NCBI GenBank assembly: GCA_950295325.1
Contig: OX485807.1
Location: forward strand, 42,624,440-42,688,439
Source: Polytrichum commune
Taxonomy: Eukaryota > Streptophyta > Polytrichopsida > Polytrichales > Polytrichaceae
Direction: 5' to 3'
Length of the DNA: 64,000 nt
The position numbers were made by a program, and so were the translations under genes. Shown here piece by piece: positions 1 through 13,331 of the stretch. A model generated the notes under the pieces. The model saw only the letters and a program-made list of their open reading frames with translations. It was not told the origin of the DNA and made no database searches. Position 1 is the first letter of the stretch. Each line of letters opens with the position of its first letter.

Positions 1-2167
1 ACATGGGTGCAAATTCAATTGCTAAACCGTACCTATACCATGGTGTACAAAAGCAATCTAAATATGCGTTCTAACTTATGCTCTTATTCTATTAAGTTTG
101 CTAGTAATGTTGAGGACATTGACGACGTTGCCTAAGTCATTCAGTGTTCAGGCAAGCTAAGATCGTAGGAGAGACAAGTGTGCATCATATATTTAAACCT
201 TGATAGAATGTTAGAAATTCTTGCTAAAATGTAAACAACCTGAACATTCATAGTTGCATTTCCAAAAATTACGAAGGAGACCTTCATGAATCCTATGTAG
301 AATGACTACAACAAGCTCTCAGTCATTTTTTGACAAGTCAAATTTTAGCTACCAAGTGGATTTTAAAACAATCTTCGGGTTGTCATGAATATTCCTTTTG
401 TTTAGGAACATTCGGTGGGCGTTCCCCCTCGATATCTCACTTTCAGCATGGCCACATTACACTTGCTCAAACTACTGAGAAGTTGAAGATTGGACAAGCT
501 CTCAGAAAGTTGGAGCTTTAGATGACAGCTTGTGACTTAAATCCAAGACTTAAACTCCGAGTATTGCAAGTTTGAGCTTTCAACTCGAGCTCTAGTGTAA
601 CCTTTGTGCACATCAACCACATGTGCTTACCTTGACAGGTTTGCAACTATCATTTGATTATCTGCTGTAAATATGTATTTAAATATGTACGTAACGTTTC
701 TGTAGGAAGAGATTTTGCATCGGATGTACTCACAGGAATTGGTGACCTTGGCTAAACCGGAGATGGCAAAGAATCTGTTTATTTGAAGAATTGGAGTAAT
801 AGCATATTTGTCACTTCCAATCTCAAATCAACCACTCTGTTTCAAATTTACACACTATTCTTTGTTTGATGCAAACATGACTCCAAAGATGTACACTACA
901 TATTGCCATACATCAGTCGGCTAGTCCAAGAAGGATATTAATGCAACAGTGACATATATTGCTCAGCCTGTCTGTTTATTAATTTTGTAAGGTTCATTTG
1001 TGAAGGAAATGATATTTTCTTAACGTGATTGGTAGAGCTCAAAAAGCGAACAACTGCACTTAAACAAGTATGCAATTACAAGTGATAAAAAGAGCTGATA
1101 TAATTATCTGGAATTTGAGTCTGTCATCTGGCATGGGAGTGTACCTGATCACCTGCAAGAATGTTGCATACCATCTTTCAATTTGAGGGCTTCCAAAAGC
1201 ACAAGCTCTCCTCAGCCCAACTGCACAAGACAAGCTCACCTCATCGAGGGTCATGCTTCTTGCCATTAAGTTTTTGAAGAAAGGTCTTCATTAAACATCC
1301 AGTTCTTTAGATATCAAAGTGAACTGACCGAGCTCAAGCACTATATGGGTGTGGGGCATATGTCATCATTTCCTGGTGACCTTGCCACTGCTATGCACTG
1401 CTTTGAGCCTTGCATAATATTGTCAGCAGTGCATAATATTATCAAAGCAGTGCATAGCAGTGCATAATATTAATTCATCGTCAGCAGGTTCTGCGTTTGA
1501 GACGCTACTAGAATAACAATCTGAATTAATTTTGAATCATATAGAGGACTGTTGATTTTGAGATGAGAAAAAAAGGAAGGTTACAAACCTCAGTGGTGAC
1601 TTGATACATAAGATGAGAGCATCACATAAAGCTAAGTGCCACAACCAACAAAAGTGGTTAACTGCAAATTCACAGTGAATTTGCACTAAATAAGTCAGCC
1701 CAGAAAGTCAAAAGGGATGTTGAAAAAAAAACCAATGTAAAAATGTATGTAATCAGAGAAGGTGCACCAATGCTGCACAAGTCACACATGATCCTCAAGA
1801 TCACTCAAACATAATATTGTACACAAGGCTATATCTGACATGCTTGGTCGCAGGCTACATCCGAGGTCCATCAGCGTGCAATATTAGCCTTTCAATGGAT
1901 CAGGTCTACGATCAGAGCATTTTTAACTGTCAGAAATGTCCATGAACAATCAAGAAAGTAAAGCACTTTCAAACAAGAGTCACTGCTTGCACAAATCTAG
2001 GCATCCTCTATTAGTATACACTCAATTCTGGGGGTTAATGAACGGACATCAATTCGAAATTTTCAAACTAGCTAGCTGACTGCCACGTTGTCATGTATCC
2101 CAATGCCACATCTTTACAAGTGATGCCAGCAAGTCACATTACCAAGCCATGTCGAAGTGGCACCCAG
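1..2167. other. Gene-free stretch
   Basis: I recognise no gene here. Short open frames lack similarity, good splice context or long coding runs. The only structure seen is the perfect inverted repeat near 1.4 kb, listed separately. The right end probably includes the 3' untranslated region and downstream flank of the minus-strand gene that ends at 2168. Confidence 0.5.
1386..1462. repeat. Perfect 21-bp inverted repeat with internal direct repeats
   Basis: The 21 bases at 1386-1406 are the exact reverse complement of 1442-1462. They are built around the words CTATGCACTGC and GCAGTGCATAG. Between and after the arms the word TGCATAATATT occurs three times (about 1412, 1430 and 1461). It could form a short cruciform or be a small foldback element. 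No coding role is apparent. Confidence 0.75.
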
Positions 2168-4462
2168 TCAGCACTCCTTTACGATCTTTCGCTTTTGGAG
2201 GAACTTGAACAGCTTCTTGTGATCAGTAATTTTAGTTAGCTCCTCCACAAGAGCTTTCCTGGAGTTCGCCCACAGAAGTTCGTAGGAGATGAAACTAGCA
2301 GTTGCTGTAAGACCCACCATTTCAAAAGCTCCGTCAACTCCAGCAAGAGCACCTACTGCTCCCGCCCCAATGGCCAAAGCTGGAAATGCAGCCTGCAACG
2401 CCCTGAATTTGGCGTTTGCCCTTTCTTCTTCAGCTTGAAGTGCAAGCTCCTCTCGTGACAGCTCCTTTGGCATTGAAGGCTCCTCTTGCCCTTCTAATTC
2501 CAACCTTCCGCTGTCTGCTCTATTAATCTCATCCGCGAAAAATGGCGTTACATTGTCATAAGACTTCGACTCTTGTTCATCAGGAAAGAAAGGAGTGACA
2601 TCCTTTACTTCAAGATCGTGCCCTTTAGGCATAGATGACCGATCGGAAGGGAAGAATGGTGTGACTGAGTCGTATTTGGAACTCCTATCAAGAGGACTAG
2701 GACTAGGGCTGGCTTTTGAGACTGGAGTCAAATCTGAAGGGAAGAAGGGCGTTACATCATCATCAGACTTCATATTTTGTTCATTGGGAAAGAAAGGAGT
2801 GATATCCTCCTTTGAATCTTCAAGATCATGCTGTTTAGGCACAGATGACCGATCTGAAGGGAAGAACGGTGTGACTGAGTCATACTTGGAACTCCCGCCC
2901 AGAGGGCTAGGGCTAGGACTCGATTTTGAGACTGGAGACAAATCTGAAGGGAAGAAGGGCGTTACAGTGTCATAAGGTTTCGTCCCTTGTCCATTGGCAT
3001 CGGAAAGAGCAACCGAATCCGAAGAATTTGATGTCTGGTTGACCTCATCCTCGAAGAATGGCGTTACAGCTTCTTCTTCTGATTTTTCCCCTTGCTGGTC
3101 CGCAGAGATGGGAGCAACAGACGCTGAGGAAGTGTTTGATTGACTGACCTCATCTGGGAAGAACGGAGTAACATTCTTGTACGATTTCGTGCCTTGCTCG
3201 GTGGCAGTGGCGGCAGAAACTGACTCCGAGGAAGTGCTTGATTGGCTGACCTCGTCCGCGAAGAATGGCGTCACAGTGTCGTATGACTTCGTGCCTTGCT
3301 CGTCAGCAAAGAAGGGAGTGACAGGTTCTACTGCATGACTATTATCTTTGGAACTAGAAGACACTGGGGACCGATCTGAAGGGAAGAACGGCGTAACGGA
3401 GTCATACTTTGAAGTAGGTCTCGGCTTCGACACTGAGGCATTATTCTTCGAAGGGGTAGCCGAGTCTGGAGAGCTAGCTTTCTGAGAATGCGGGTCAGTT
3501 TTGATTCCGGCCTTAGAAATGCTCGGGGGCAAAGGCATGGACGAATAATCAAGAACTGATCTAAGAGTATTAGGTTGGAAATCAAACGTGGTGAGGATTG
3601 CAGCAGCAGCTGCAGATTCAGCTCCTCGAAGTCTAATATTTGCCACTTCGTCATCATCTGGTTGAAATTTTTTATCACCCTTTATGATCTCTCTGTGTGG
3701 CAACCGAGGTCCTCCTCCATCTTTGCCAGCAGAAGCCGCGGGACTCTTCTTTTGCATTGTCTTAGTCACAAGTTCTCCCGCGAACTCCCCCTTCAATTGA
3801 ACATCTTCTAGATTTTCAGACTGATTGAAGACTTCAGAAGCTGACGCGACTTCCCGCTTTCTTCCCGGTTGTAGTATGACCACAAGAATGGCCAGAACAA
3901 CCGCGGAGCCTGCCGCAATTGCCATGGCAAAAGAAATTCTAGGAAAACCACCGTTAGATGGAGGGAAGTAATTAGGAACACTCGAGGAGGTAGTGAGACT
4001 GGCAACTTGAATGCCTTTACTGGGATTTGCTGCCAGTTTTTCAGCACTAATTTGCTCAGCAACCGTCATCGGATCAATTTCCACCATGGCATTATTGGCG
4101 AGTACTCTATTCACCCATTCTTCGGCCTCCGCATTCACAAGATCCGCCTCCGCCTCCACTTTCACCTCATATTGTCTTCCTTTTCTTACACGCAGTCGAG
4201 ACGATCTGCGGTATGGCTTCTTCGGCAAAATAACTAAAGGAGTGTTCCTGCAACAAGGCTCCTTGTTAGGGAGTTTGACATGGTCGATGGAAGCTCCAAG
4301 TTGAGTATCTGATCGACCTTCTGATGATGTCGATCCCTCCTGCCTGTATTTGGCAAGCACTGATTTATTGGAGAATGAGATAGAGCGGGAGCTGAGGTGC
4401 TGTGTGCTGGACAACCGATGCAGAAGCTTCGAAGAAGCATACGGCAACAAACAGAGCGCCAT
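2168..4462 (-). CDS. Plastid-type membrane protein with twelve VTPFF motifs and a CAAD/CURT1-like C-terminus
   Basis: Single-exon frame of 764 residues from an ATG at 4460-4462. Seen: residues 1-40 are rich in Ser, Leu and Arg with almost no acids, like a chloroplast transit peptide. Residues about 175-197 are a clear membrane segment, followed at once by basic residues. Residues 350-645 are a disordered Ser/Pro/Asp-rich region in which [VI]TPFF occurs twelve times (starts 356, 381, 397, 431, 466, 500, 530, 554, 570, 600, 622, 638), nearly always followed by a residue and then D/E. The C-terminal 85 residues have a hydrophobic stretch, then VDGAFEMVG, YELLW and SRKALVEELTKI. Known: the CAAD domain of CURT1 thylakoid-curvature proteins has a similar LELVG - YRYLLF - SR..L..I layout. 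Inferred: a thylakoid or envelope protein whose repeats bind a multivalent partner. The coding frame and plastid targeting are well supported; the family assignment is tentative. Two ~210-bp units inside the repeat region are recent duplicates (about 2630-2770 and 2840-2970). Confidence 0.85.
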   Translation of the reverse strand: MALCLLPYASSKLLHRLSSTQHLSSRSISFSNKSVLAKYRQEGSTSSEGRSDTQLGASIDHVKLPNKEPCCRNTPLVILPKKPYRRSSRLRVRKGRQYEVKVEAEADLVNAEAEEWVNRVLANNAMVEIDPMTVAEQISAEKLAANPSKGIQVASLTTSSSVPNYFPPSNGGFPRISFAMAIAAGSAVVLAILVVILQPGRKREVASASEVFNQSENLEDVQLKGEFAGELVTKTMQKKSPAASAGKDGGGPRLPHREIIKGDKKFQPDDDEVANIRLRGAESAAAAAILTTFDFQPNTLRSVLDYSSMPLPPSISKAGIKTDPHSQKASSPDSATPSKNNASVSKPRPTSKYDSVTPFFPSDRSPVSSSSKDNSHAVEPVTPFFADEQGTKSYDTVTPFFADEVSQSSTSSESVSAATATEQGTKSYKNVTPFFPDEVSQSNTSSASVAPISADQQGEKSEEEAVTPFFEDEVNQTSNSSDSVALSDANGQGTKPYDTVTPFFPSDLSPVSKSSPSPSPLGGSSKYDSVTPFFPSDRSSVPKQHDLEDSKEDITPFFPNEQNMKSDDDVTPFFPSDLTPVSKASPSPSPLDRSSKYDSVTPFFPSDRSSMPKGHDLEVKDVTPFFPDEQESKSYDNVTPFFADEINRADSGRLELEGQEEPSMPKELSREELALQAEEERANAKFRALQAAFPALAIGAGAVGALAGVDGAFEMVGLTATASFISYELLWANSRKALVEELTKITDHKKLFKFLQKRKIVKEC
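2520..3410 (-). repeat. Coding repeat array (VTPFF motifs)
   Basis: Degenerate in-frame repeats encoding SKYDSVTPFFPSD and SYDTVTPFFADE variants. Spacing between motif starts is 16, 22, 24-25, 30 or 34-35 codons, suggesting at least two unit types that duplicated separately. The segments near 2640-2770 and 2850-2980 are nearly the same at the DNA level, so the array is still expanding by local duplication. Confidence 0.85.
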
Positions 4463-5690
4463 GGCCTCTCCAAAAAAATTCTCTCGATCCTCTTAGGCAA
4501 TGACACCAATTCCTTAGCCAGAAGTTCCCTTAGAATCCGCTCACTCACACCCCAAGCGCTTCTTATCTTTCCTCCACTGGTCAGCCCCTTCTTCCAGTAA
4601 CCTCAAAGGAAGAAATGCACAACCGGAGCCGGAACGCGGACGCCATCGCAGATAATTTTCCCACTGGTAGGTAGCCAGTGCACAAACAAAAAAACCATCA
4701 AACAAAGAGCTCGAAAATTATAGACACATGGATTGCAGATTACTTTGCCACTAGTTAGATAGCCAGTTCACAAAACAAATAAATAAACTAAAAGCTCGAA
4801 AATACGGAACACATGGACCCCTCGCGAGGCAGAAGAAACAGCACAAGCAGAGTCAACCAAAAAGGAAAATCATTACTTACTCTATCAAAATACTCCAAAA
4901 CCTAGAGCATCGCTTTACTGGACCTCCAAAAACGTCGACAACATCGAAAACAAGAACCGCAACAAATTAATGCTCCCGTCACGATTAAAGCACCGACTAC
5001 TCCTACCTCAAACAACTAGACCTATTTCGATCGCAACTGTAAGTTATAAGCTTCTCCTATTCCGCAGAAAATTAAAATCTCCTCTTCTTCTTTAGTACGA
5101 GTGCATACTCTTCCACACCGCAGCATTCGTGACTCCGCCACATCGTGATTCTTTCTGCGGAGTCAATCCTAGCGTCGGTTCGCGACGAGACAAGCAACGG
5201 CGATCGGCTGGCGATCGGTTTGCGATCTCTTCCAGATCGATGGTGACGGGGAAGAAGACAAGCTTCGGGGCCAATCACAGGCTCCCATCGCGATTTCCTC
5301 ATTACAGCGGATAATGCTTTCAAACCCCACCCTCGTCCACTTGTACACACACCAAAGCCAAATCCACTCTCCTCTGACTGGGCTCCACCATTGCTAAAAC
5401 CTCGCTTCGCTCGTTGACCGCCGCAACCACAGCGTTGGCAGGCACTCGAGTTCGCTTTCTGTATGTGCAGGCAGGGAGAGATTGGTTGAAGAGCAAATTG
5501 CAAAGGCCAAATCCTGCTAAAGAAAAGTCCTGATGATATCAGCAGCAGTCATATCCATTTCGTAGTAACTTCATAACAGTAATCGACCAACAACACCAGA
5601 TGGAATGTACCAAATCATCATTCATGAACGACTCCAGTCGATTCCAAAGTGCAGCAACCAATTTTGTCGCCGCGCCATCCTTAGCTGGAA
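4463..5690 (-). promoter_or_regulatory. Upstream region of the VTPFF gene
   Basis: Sequence before the start codon of the minus-strand gene. It includes a locally GC-richer block at about 5100-5500 that contains open but unrecognised frames on both strands. A non-coding first exon or promoter is the simplest reading. I could not fix a transcription start, TATA box or leader intron, so the limits are only approximate. Confidence 0.35.
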
Positions 5691-6620
5691 GTATCATGTC
5701 TTCGCTGCCACACTCTTGCTTTCCATCTGGACTTTCGACTTTGGATGCCTGTATGTCTGAAGAACATTCTAGAATCTAAAGGTTCTTGCTGCACTATCTA
5801 CTGATATCAAGGTTTAAGCATGCGGGCGGTTAAATTAAACTTTGCCGATGTTGGTGAAGTTTTGGATGTCGGTCCAGTAGTTTCATGTTGAATAAGTACA
5901 TGTCCATTTGAATGCATCATATTGAGTTTATATCCTTGATGTCATATTCTTGTTTTCCATATAAATATTTGACTTTGGATGCATGCATGCATGTGGAAAG
6001 AACATTCTAGAGGTTCTTTGCTGCACTATCTACTGATAATAAGGGTTGAGTGTGTAGTTGGTTAAATTAGGTTTCACCGATGTTGATGAAGCTTTGGACG
6101 GGATCTCCTAACATTTTAAACATTGGTCGAGCAATTCGTGTTGAGTAAGTTCGGGTTCATTTGAATGCATCATCTTGAGATTATATATTTGATGCCGCTC
6201 TCTTTCTTTTCATATGGCCACTCAACTTTGGATGCATGTTTGTGGGAAGAACATTCTAAAAATCCAGAGGTTATAGTTGTACTATCTACAAATATAAGGG
6301 TTGAGTGTGCGGTTGGTTAAACTAGACTTTCTTGATGTTAGGGAAGCCTTGGATGTGATCTTCTTGCATTTTATTTGTTGGTTGAGCACTTTCATGTTGA
6401 TTAAGTACATGTTCAAACTTTGCCAATATCCACAAAACTTAGCCTTTGGACAAGATCTCTTAGCATTTTGTTGGTCGAGCACTTCCATGTTGAATAAAAA
6501 CTCACATGACTGCATCATCTTGAGATTATATCGTCATTGTTGCACTCATGCTTGTTTTTATCTAGACACTAGACTTTGCATTCATGTATGTATAAAAAAA
6601 GTTCTAAAATCTAGGGATTC
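5690..6620. repeat. Tandem array, unit about 235-350 bp, four copies
   Basis: The phrase GACTTTGGATGC (or a near variant), followed by GAAGAACATTCTA, CTGCACTATCTACTGAT and TGAATGCATCAT, recurs at about 5737, 5971, 6223 and 6572. Copies have diverged by substitutions and small indels. The open frame running across part of it (6301-6780) is a by-product of the repeat and not gene-like. Confidence 0.8.
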
Positions 6621-7156
6621 GTGCCAGCATCTAACAAGGGCCGACAATTCTCATGTGTTGTCGATGTTGGCGACACTTTATAAGAAATCGGTCTCTGAAA
6701 CCGATTTCGATGTCAGATCAACTAAAAACAATAACCTCCGGGCTGCATACTATCTATTTCAGCGCTTTTATGTTGGATGAATGGGACGTATGCTCGTATA
6801 CAACATATGATAATCCGCTCTCTCCCAAAAGGCTGAGTTTCACTTGAGGTTTTGCAGGCAATCCTAAGCTTTTCGGTCTCCGTAGAGGCCGCTACCTGCC
6901 CTCTAGGGGGCCATCAATTTCCTGGAATGACTTTACTTGCGATAACCGTTTCAGTACTCCTGTACAGTACATTCTCTATTGCAGTTTCCTCTACCACTAG
7001 CCAGAAAGTTGGTCTCTTTTGTCTGTATTTCTCATGATCTACTTGCCTTTGTGTCTGGTGGACTGTAGAGACTGCTGGCATATGCAGATGAAAGGCCTCA
7101 TGATCATGATAGCTCTAGAGTACAAAGAATGCCAACATGGACCGCCAAGGTGTCTA
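6621..7156. repeat. Dispersed repeat fragment plus unassigned DNA
   Basis: The block at about 6695-6835 (GTCAGATCAACTAAAAACA, then TTATGTTGGATGAATG, then GTATGCTCGTAT) matches a family seen again near 46800-46940 and 48390-48740. The remainder holds nothing I can identify. Confidence 0.55.
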
Positions 7157-7558
7157 AGGTCGAGGCATACGTAGTCGATCGAGTCTCTTTAACGGCTCAC
7201 TAAGGTCATGCAATGTCAACGTGGATGAGACCTATATGTTTTTAAGTGAACGGAGTTAAGGTTTCTGTGGTGGCAACTTGTGATTGATTACTCTCATAAG
7301 AGTTTTGTCAACTAATGTAACCAAGCATTCAGAATTGAGATGAGTGGTTATGGGTTAACGTATAGATCGACTTGTCTGTTACCCTAACTGTACCGCATCA
7401 ATATTTGTGATATTTTTCATGTTTGTGATTTTTCATTTTTTGGGGGGCATTCTCCTTAAAATTTGTTTCTCTTCGCAAGAAAAAGAATTGCCCGTTGTTA
7501 CTCCTCCTAAACAAGTGCAAACTCTCTTATATTTTATCGGGTGTAGATGCCTCAACCT
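7157..7558. mobile_element. TA-flanked MITE, termini AGGTCGAGGCAT
   Basis: 402 bp. It begins AGGTCGAGGCAT and ends ATGCCTCAACCT, and TA lies on both sides. A second copy at 14223-14603 matches along most of its length. The TA target duplication and lack of a gene fit a Stowaway/mariner-type non-autonomous DNA element. Confidence 0.75.
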
Positions 7559-7696
7559 TACATGTTAGTGTAGAACTCTATGGCTTGGACTGTTTACGAG
7601 ATATTTTTAAATAGTTGGAGAGTCGACTAGAGACCAGTGTTTGGGAAGGTTTTTGGGCGTCATAAGTCAAAATCCTAGTGTTTCGAAGTGATTTGA

Positions 7697-8068
7697 TGAA
7701 CCGGGGGAACCGACTGCTAGTTACAGATGAACCGGTTGAGATTGAGAAGTAACAAGTTGAAGGTCAAGACTTTTGGAAAATTACCGATCATTTCAGAGGA
7801 ATCTATGGAATATACCTCAAATAAACAAAGAAAAACTGATTGGATGAATTCACAACATGTAACTGGTTGGACTTGGAAACACTAGGATTTTGACTGATTA
7901 TGCTCAAAAACCTCCCTGGACACTGAACTGGTTACATGTTATGATCTTTCAGTTTTTCTTTATTAATTTTAGGTATATTCCACAATTTCCTCTAAAATGA
8001 TCAGTGATTCCTGCATTCTTGAACTTCAACCGGTTCATCTGCAACTAGCGATCATTTCTCCCCATACA
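7697..8068. mobile_element. Long-inverted-repeat element, ACCGGTT family, copy 1
   Basis: The two halves are imperfect reverse complements. The left half reads CTAGTTACAGATGAACCGGT near its outer end, and the right half reads ACCGGTTCATCTGCAACTAG. Outer ends resemble GGGGAGAA and TTCTCCCC. Arms are about 170 bp with a short centre. No reading frame is present. Five further copies lie in this window. Confidence 0.75.
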
Positions 8069-8259
8069 TTGCTAAAGACTGATCATGTGAACAAATTAGG
8101 CATAACGAGTATCGTGACTTACACCACTGGAAAGATAATTAACTGTTTCCTTAGCCTGTGACAAGACCTGGGATTCACTTCTTGACTAATTTTGGGTTTA
8201 ACAGAATAAGGAACAACTTTATGGTTTTGAGGAAGTTCGACCACACATCACCAGGCTTT

Positions 8260-8650
8260 TGTTGGGTTCCCATTTGAATCTTTGTTTGTTAGCATTTTGT
8301 ACCTTCCTCTTCATGCCAAAAAGATATAGCAAAAGGGGTGAGAAAAAACCGGGATACTCACATCACAACATTTTAAAAGTACCACTCAACCACATTGTTC
8401 AAGTGCAAACAAGAAGAGAAGCCCTGTTGTGAGTCCTCTTGAAAAAGTTGCCCTCTTATATGCGTCCGCGCAACTAACCACCTCCATTTCTAAAGCATTG
8501 AAGGGTTGCAATGACTAACCTACTTGGGAGTCAATTTCTGTAATTGCTATAGTCAACTATCCACATGTAGGTTCAAGTTCACCTGCAAGTGGCACTTTTT
8601 CTGCCCATGGTTCACATGGTTAAATGAACCGACAGCATATTGCATTTTTT
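8260..8650 (+). repeat. Dispersed repeat, copy outside the eL37 gene
   Basis: It aligns directly with 9745-10150. Shared words include TGCCAAAAAGAT, AGTCCTCTTG and CCCATGGTT, in the same order. Divergence is considerable. Function is unknown; the other copy lies mostly inside the eL37 intron between exons 2 and 3. Confidence 0.65.
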
Positions 8651-9290
8651 CTCTGCTCAAATGCCCCCATTTTCACAACCAACAGGATACTGTTTTTTAA
8701 TTCCACTTATAGTGCCCTCTTTTCCAACACATCTAAAGTTGGATTTGCTACTATCATCATTTGTTGGGTGTTGTGATTTTTTAAAGCAACTACAGGAAGA
8801 AAATTGCTGATGTTCTACATACTATGTATTGTCTCTTGCAATATCACACAAAAGCTTTTGGAAACCAACTTAAGGGACTTACAGAATTCACAACTTCTCT
8901 GAAGTTTAAAAACTAATTGATGGTTTCAAGGCATATGAAAGAGACAAAAGAGATACACAGTGATGAGACAGACAGAGAGATATGCTGATCCTCTATCCCA
9001 ACCCAGGCCCACAAGTCAATTGCAACCAGGTTCTGCTGACAGCTGGCCACAACCTCAAAGTAGTGGAAATATATCATCACCCTTAGCTCAAGATGATTAA
9101 AGTAGAGGCAGAAGTAGGATTTCGATTTGCACTGATGGCAAAAACTATGATGCTGAATGCCACAGATCCCTTCAAGAATCAAAACTCTCATTCATGATGT
9201 AGTCACAGAGAACCAACTCTTCTTAGGGATGCTTTGTAAGCCCTGACTAAACACTAGATTGGCAAAGTTTCTGCAAAATCGAGCTCCATC
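8651..9290. other. Probable 3' region of the eL37 gene
   Basis: Follows the stop codon of the minus-strand eL37 gene, so its right part should contain the 3' untranslated region. I saw no convincing polyadenylation signal and no other gene. Confidence 0.35.
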
Positions 9291-11238
<1,948 letters not shown>

Positions 11239-11760
11239 CTAGGGTTTGGTGCCTTGGAATTCTCAACATAAAGATGTAAGTCAAATTTTCACAGAACGAA
11301 AGGTAAAGGGTAGTAATCCACGAACCATACGGTTGGAATGTGGACAGAAGACAATGTGACGCAACCATGTGTAAGAGGGTTAATCCCAGAACCGTGACAA
11401 GTGTGAAGCTCTGCCAACAATTAGGGTTGTGAACAACCATGTGCGATCCACTTAGGGCTTGGTGCCTTGGAATTCTTAACACAAAGATGTAAGTCGAATT
11501 CTCATCAAGCGAAAGATAAAGGGAAGCAATCCACGAACTCCGTAGTTGGAATAAGCACAGACAACGTGATACAAACTCTACCAACAATTAGGGTTGTCGA
11601 TACTCGAGTAAGATGAATGAGCGTACCATTTAGGGTTTGGATCCTTGGAATTCTCAGCACAAAGATGTAAGTCAAATTCTTATAGACGAAAGATAAAGCG
11701 AATGATCCACGAAATATTCTATAGGTGGAACAAGGAACGATAATGGGCCTTGAGTGGCTC

Positions 11761-12383
11761 GTTCTCTTAACCCCTACACGCTCAAGCCTTCCATTCCATT
11801 TTCGGGCATTTCCAGTATCAGTGCTTTATTTTTCTGATATGTAGCAAACTACACTTTGTATTCTTGACATCCAACCATACGGATGTGAACTAGACTATCA
11901 TGTATCCTTGTCATGGAAATTTGAAGTCAATCATACCACATTTTCTAGGTCAGCTTAACATATGGACAAGGCCTTCATCCAGGAGTGTAGTTAAAGAAAA
12001 CTCTGAAATTTTTCGTTTCATGATCATTTTGGTCATGCCACAAATTTTAAAAAGTTGACAACTTTATCATAATATGTTATGTGGATGACAAATGAACTAC
12101 TTCCAATAATTTGGAATTTTTGGAACAAAGTGAGATGAAGTCCGTCACCCTCAAAGTTGGAAGGTTCACATGAGATCATTTTGGAAGATTAATTAATTTA
12201 ACGTAACTGAACATAACTAAGCACAAAGTCTAAGCCTAATTGGGCTACAACCTCCATTTGGAGTTGCTAACCATCTCCTACTGATTATATGCTTCAATAT
12301 CCTAGGAGAAGTAGGCTAATCGGTAAAATTAGCCATTTTAGCTGGGATTGAGGTGATAAAAGAAGAGAACATAACCAAGGAAC
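11761..12383. other. Unassigned intergenic DNA
   Basis: AT-rich sequence upstream of the eL37 leader array. It may contain promoter elements of that gene, but I see no clear motif, repeat or reading frame. Confidence 0.4.
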
Positions 12384-12901
12384 ATGGAGAACCAGCCACT
12401 AGTTACAGAAGAACCGGTTGAGTTTGAGAAATAACAAATCGAGGTCCAAGACTTTTTTGAAAACACCAATCGTTTTAGAGGAATTTAGAGAACATAACTC
12501 AAATTAATAAAGAAAAAAACGCCAAAAGATGTCAACATGTAACCGGTCCGACTTGAAAAGCACTAGGATCACAACCAATTGTGCCCCAAAAATCTCCCCA
12601 GACACCGCTCAGAACACATCCCTTGCAGTAACCCCATCCAATGCAGTGTTCGGGGAGGCTTTTGAGCATAACCGGTCGAGATCCTAGAGTTTCCAAGTCC
12701 AACCAGTTACATATTGACGTCTTTCGGTTTTTCTTCATTCATTTGACTCTAAAATGATTATTAAATTTCTCTAAAACGATTATTTGACTATAGATTCCTC
12801 TAAAATGATCGGTAAATTTCCTGAAGTCTTGAACTTCAACCGGTTATTTCTCAAACTCAGACGGTTCATCTGTAACTAGCAGCCCGTTTCTCCCCGTTCA
12901 T
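12384..12901. mobile_element. Long-inverted-repeat element, ACCGGTT family, copy 2
   Basis: The most complete copy, about 518 bp. The left arm (CTAGTTACAG, ACCGGTTGAGTTTGAGAAAT, CATGTAACCGG) is mirrored by the right arm (CATATTGACGTC, ACCGGTTATTTCTCAAACTC, CTGTAACTAG). The centre lies at about 12600-12650. Outer ends read GGAGAAC and TTTCTCCCC. No coding capacity. Confidence 0.8.
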
Positions 12902-13331
12902 TGATCCAATGCTGTACAAAATATCCAGTATGGAGCACTCGACCATTCTCTGGGCATCCATGTCAGATAAGATTCATAAACGTAGTCAAGAAAATATCGG
13001 ACTGGAAGACCAGTGTCAACATGAAACTTGGCAATGCAAAAAGCGGGTGTCGAGTCATGTTCTTTCGTTGAAACATATTAAGCTTAGTATTGCCAAATGT
13101 CCACTTCTTCCTCTCAAACCCTTTCCAAACATGCTCTTAAACCAAAAAGGATCTGCAGCAGGCAGTTCATTTGTAAAGTGCAGAACGGTTTCTTTGGTAG
13201 ACATACGCACAGCTTTAATTACATACCACACAAACCAATTCAAGCTAGAACAGGAGGCTCATTGAGTTGATTACACAAAGCCAAGTTCGAGTGGCCAAGT
13301 TGAAGACGACGAACCTCGAGCTTGACAAGTA

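Noticed and set aside
2595-2975. Plus-strand open frame with SEGKKGV/SEGKNGV repeats
   Set aside because: It is the antisense reading of the VTPFF coding repeats.
5072-5503. 143-codon minus-strand frame in the GC-richer block
   Set aside because: Composition fits promoter or leader DNA; the residues show no domain, and the overlapping plus frame is equally open.
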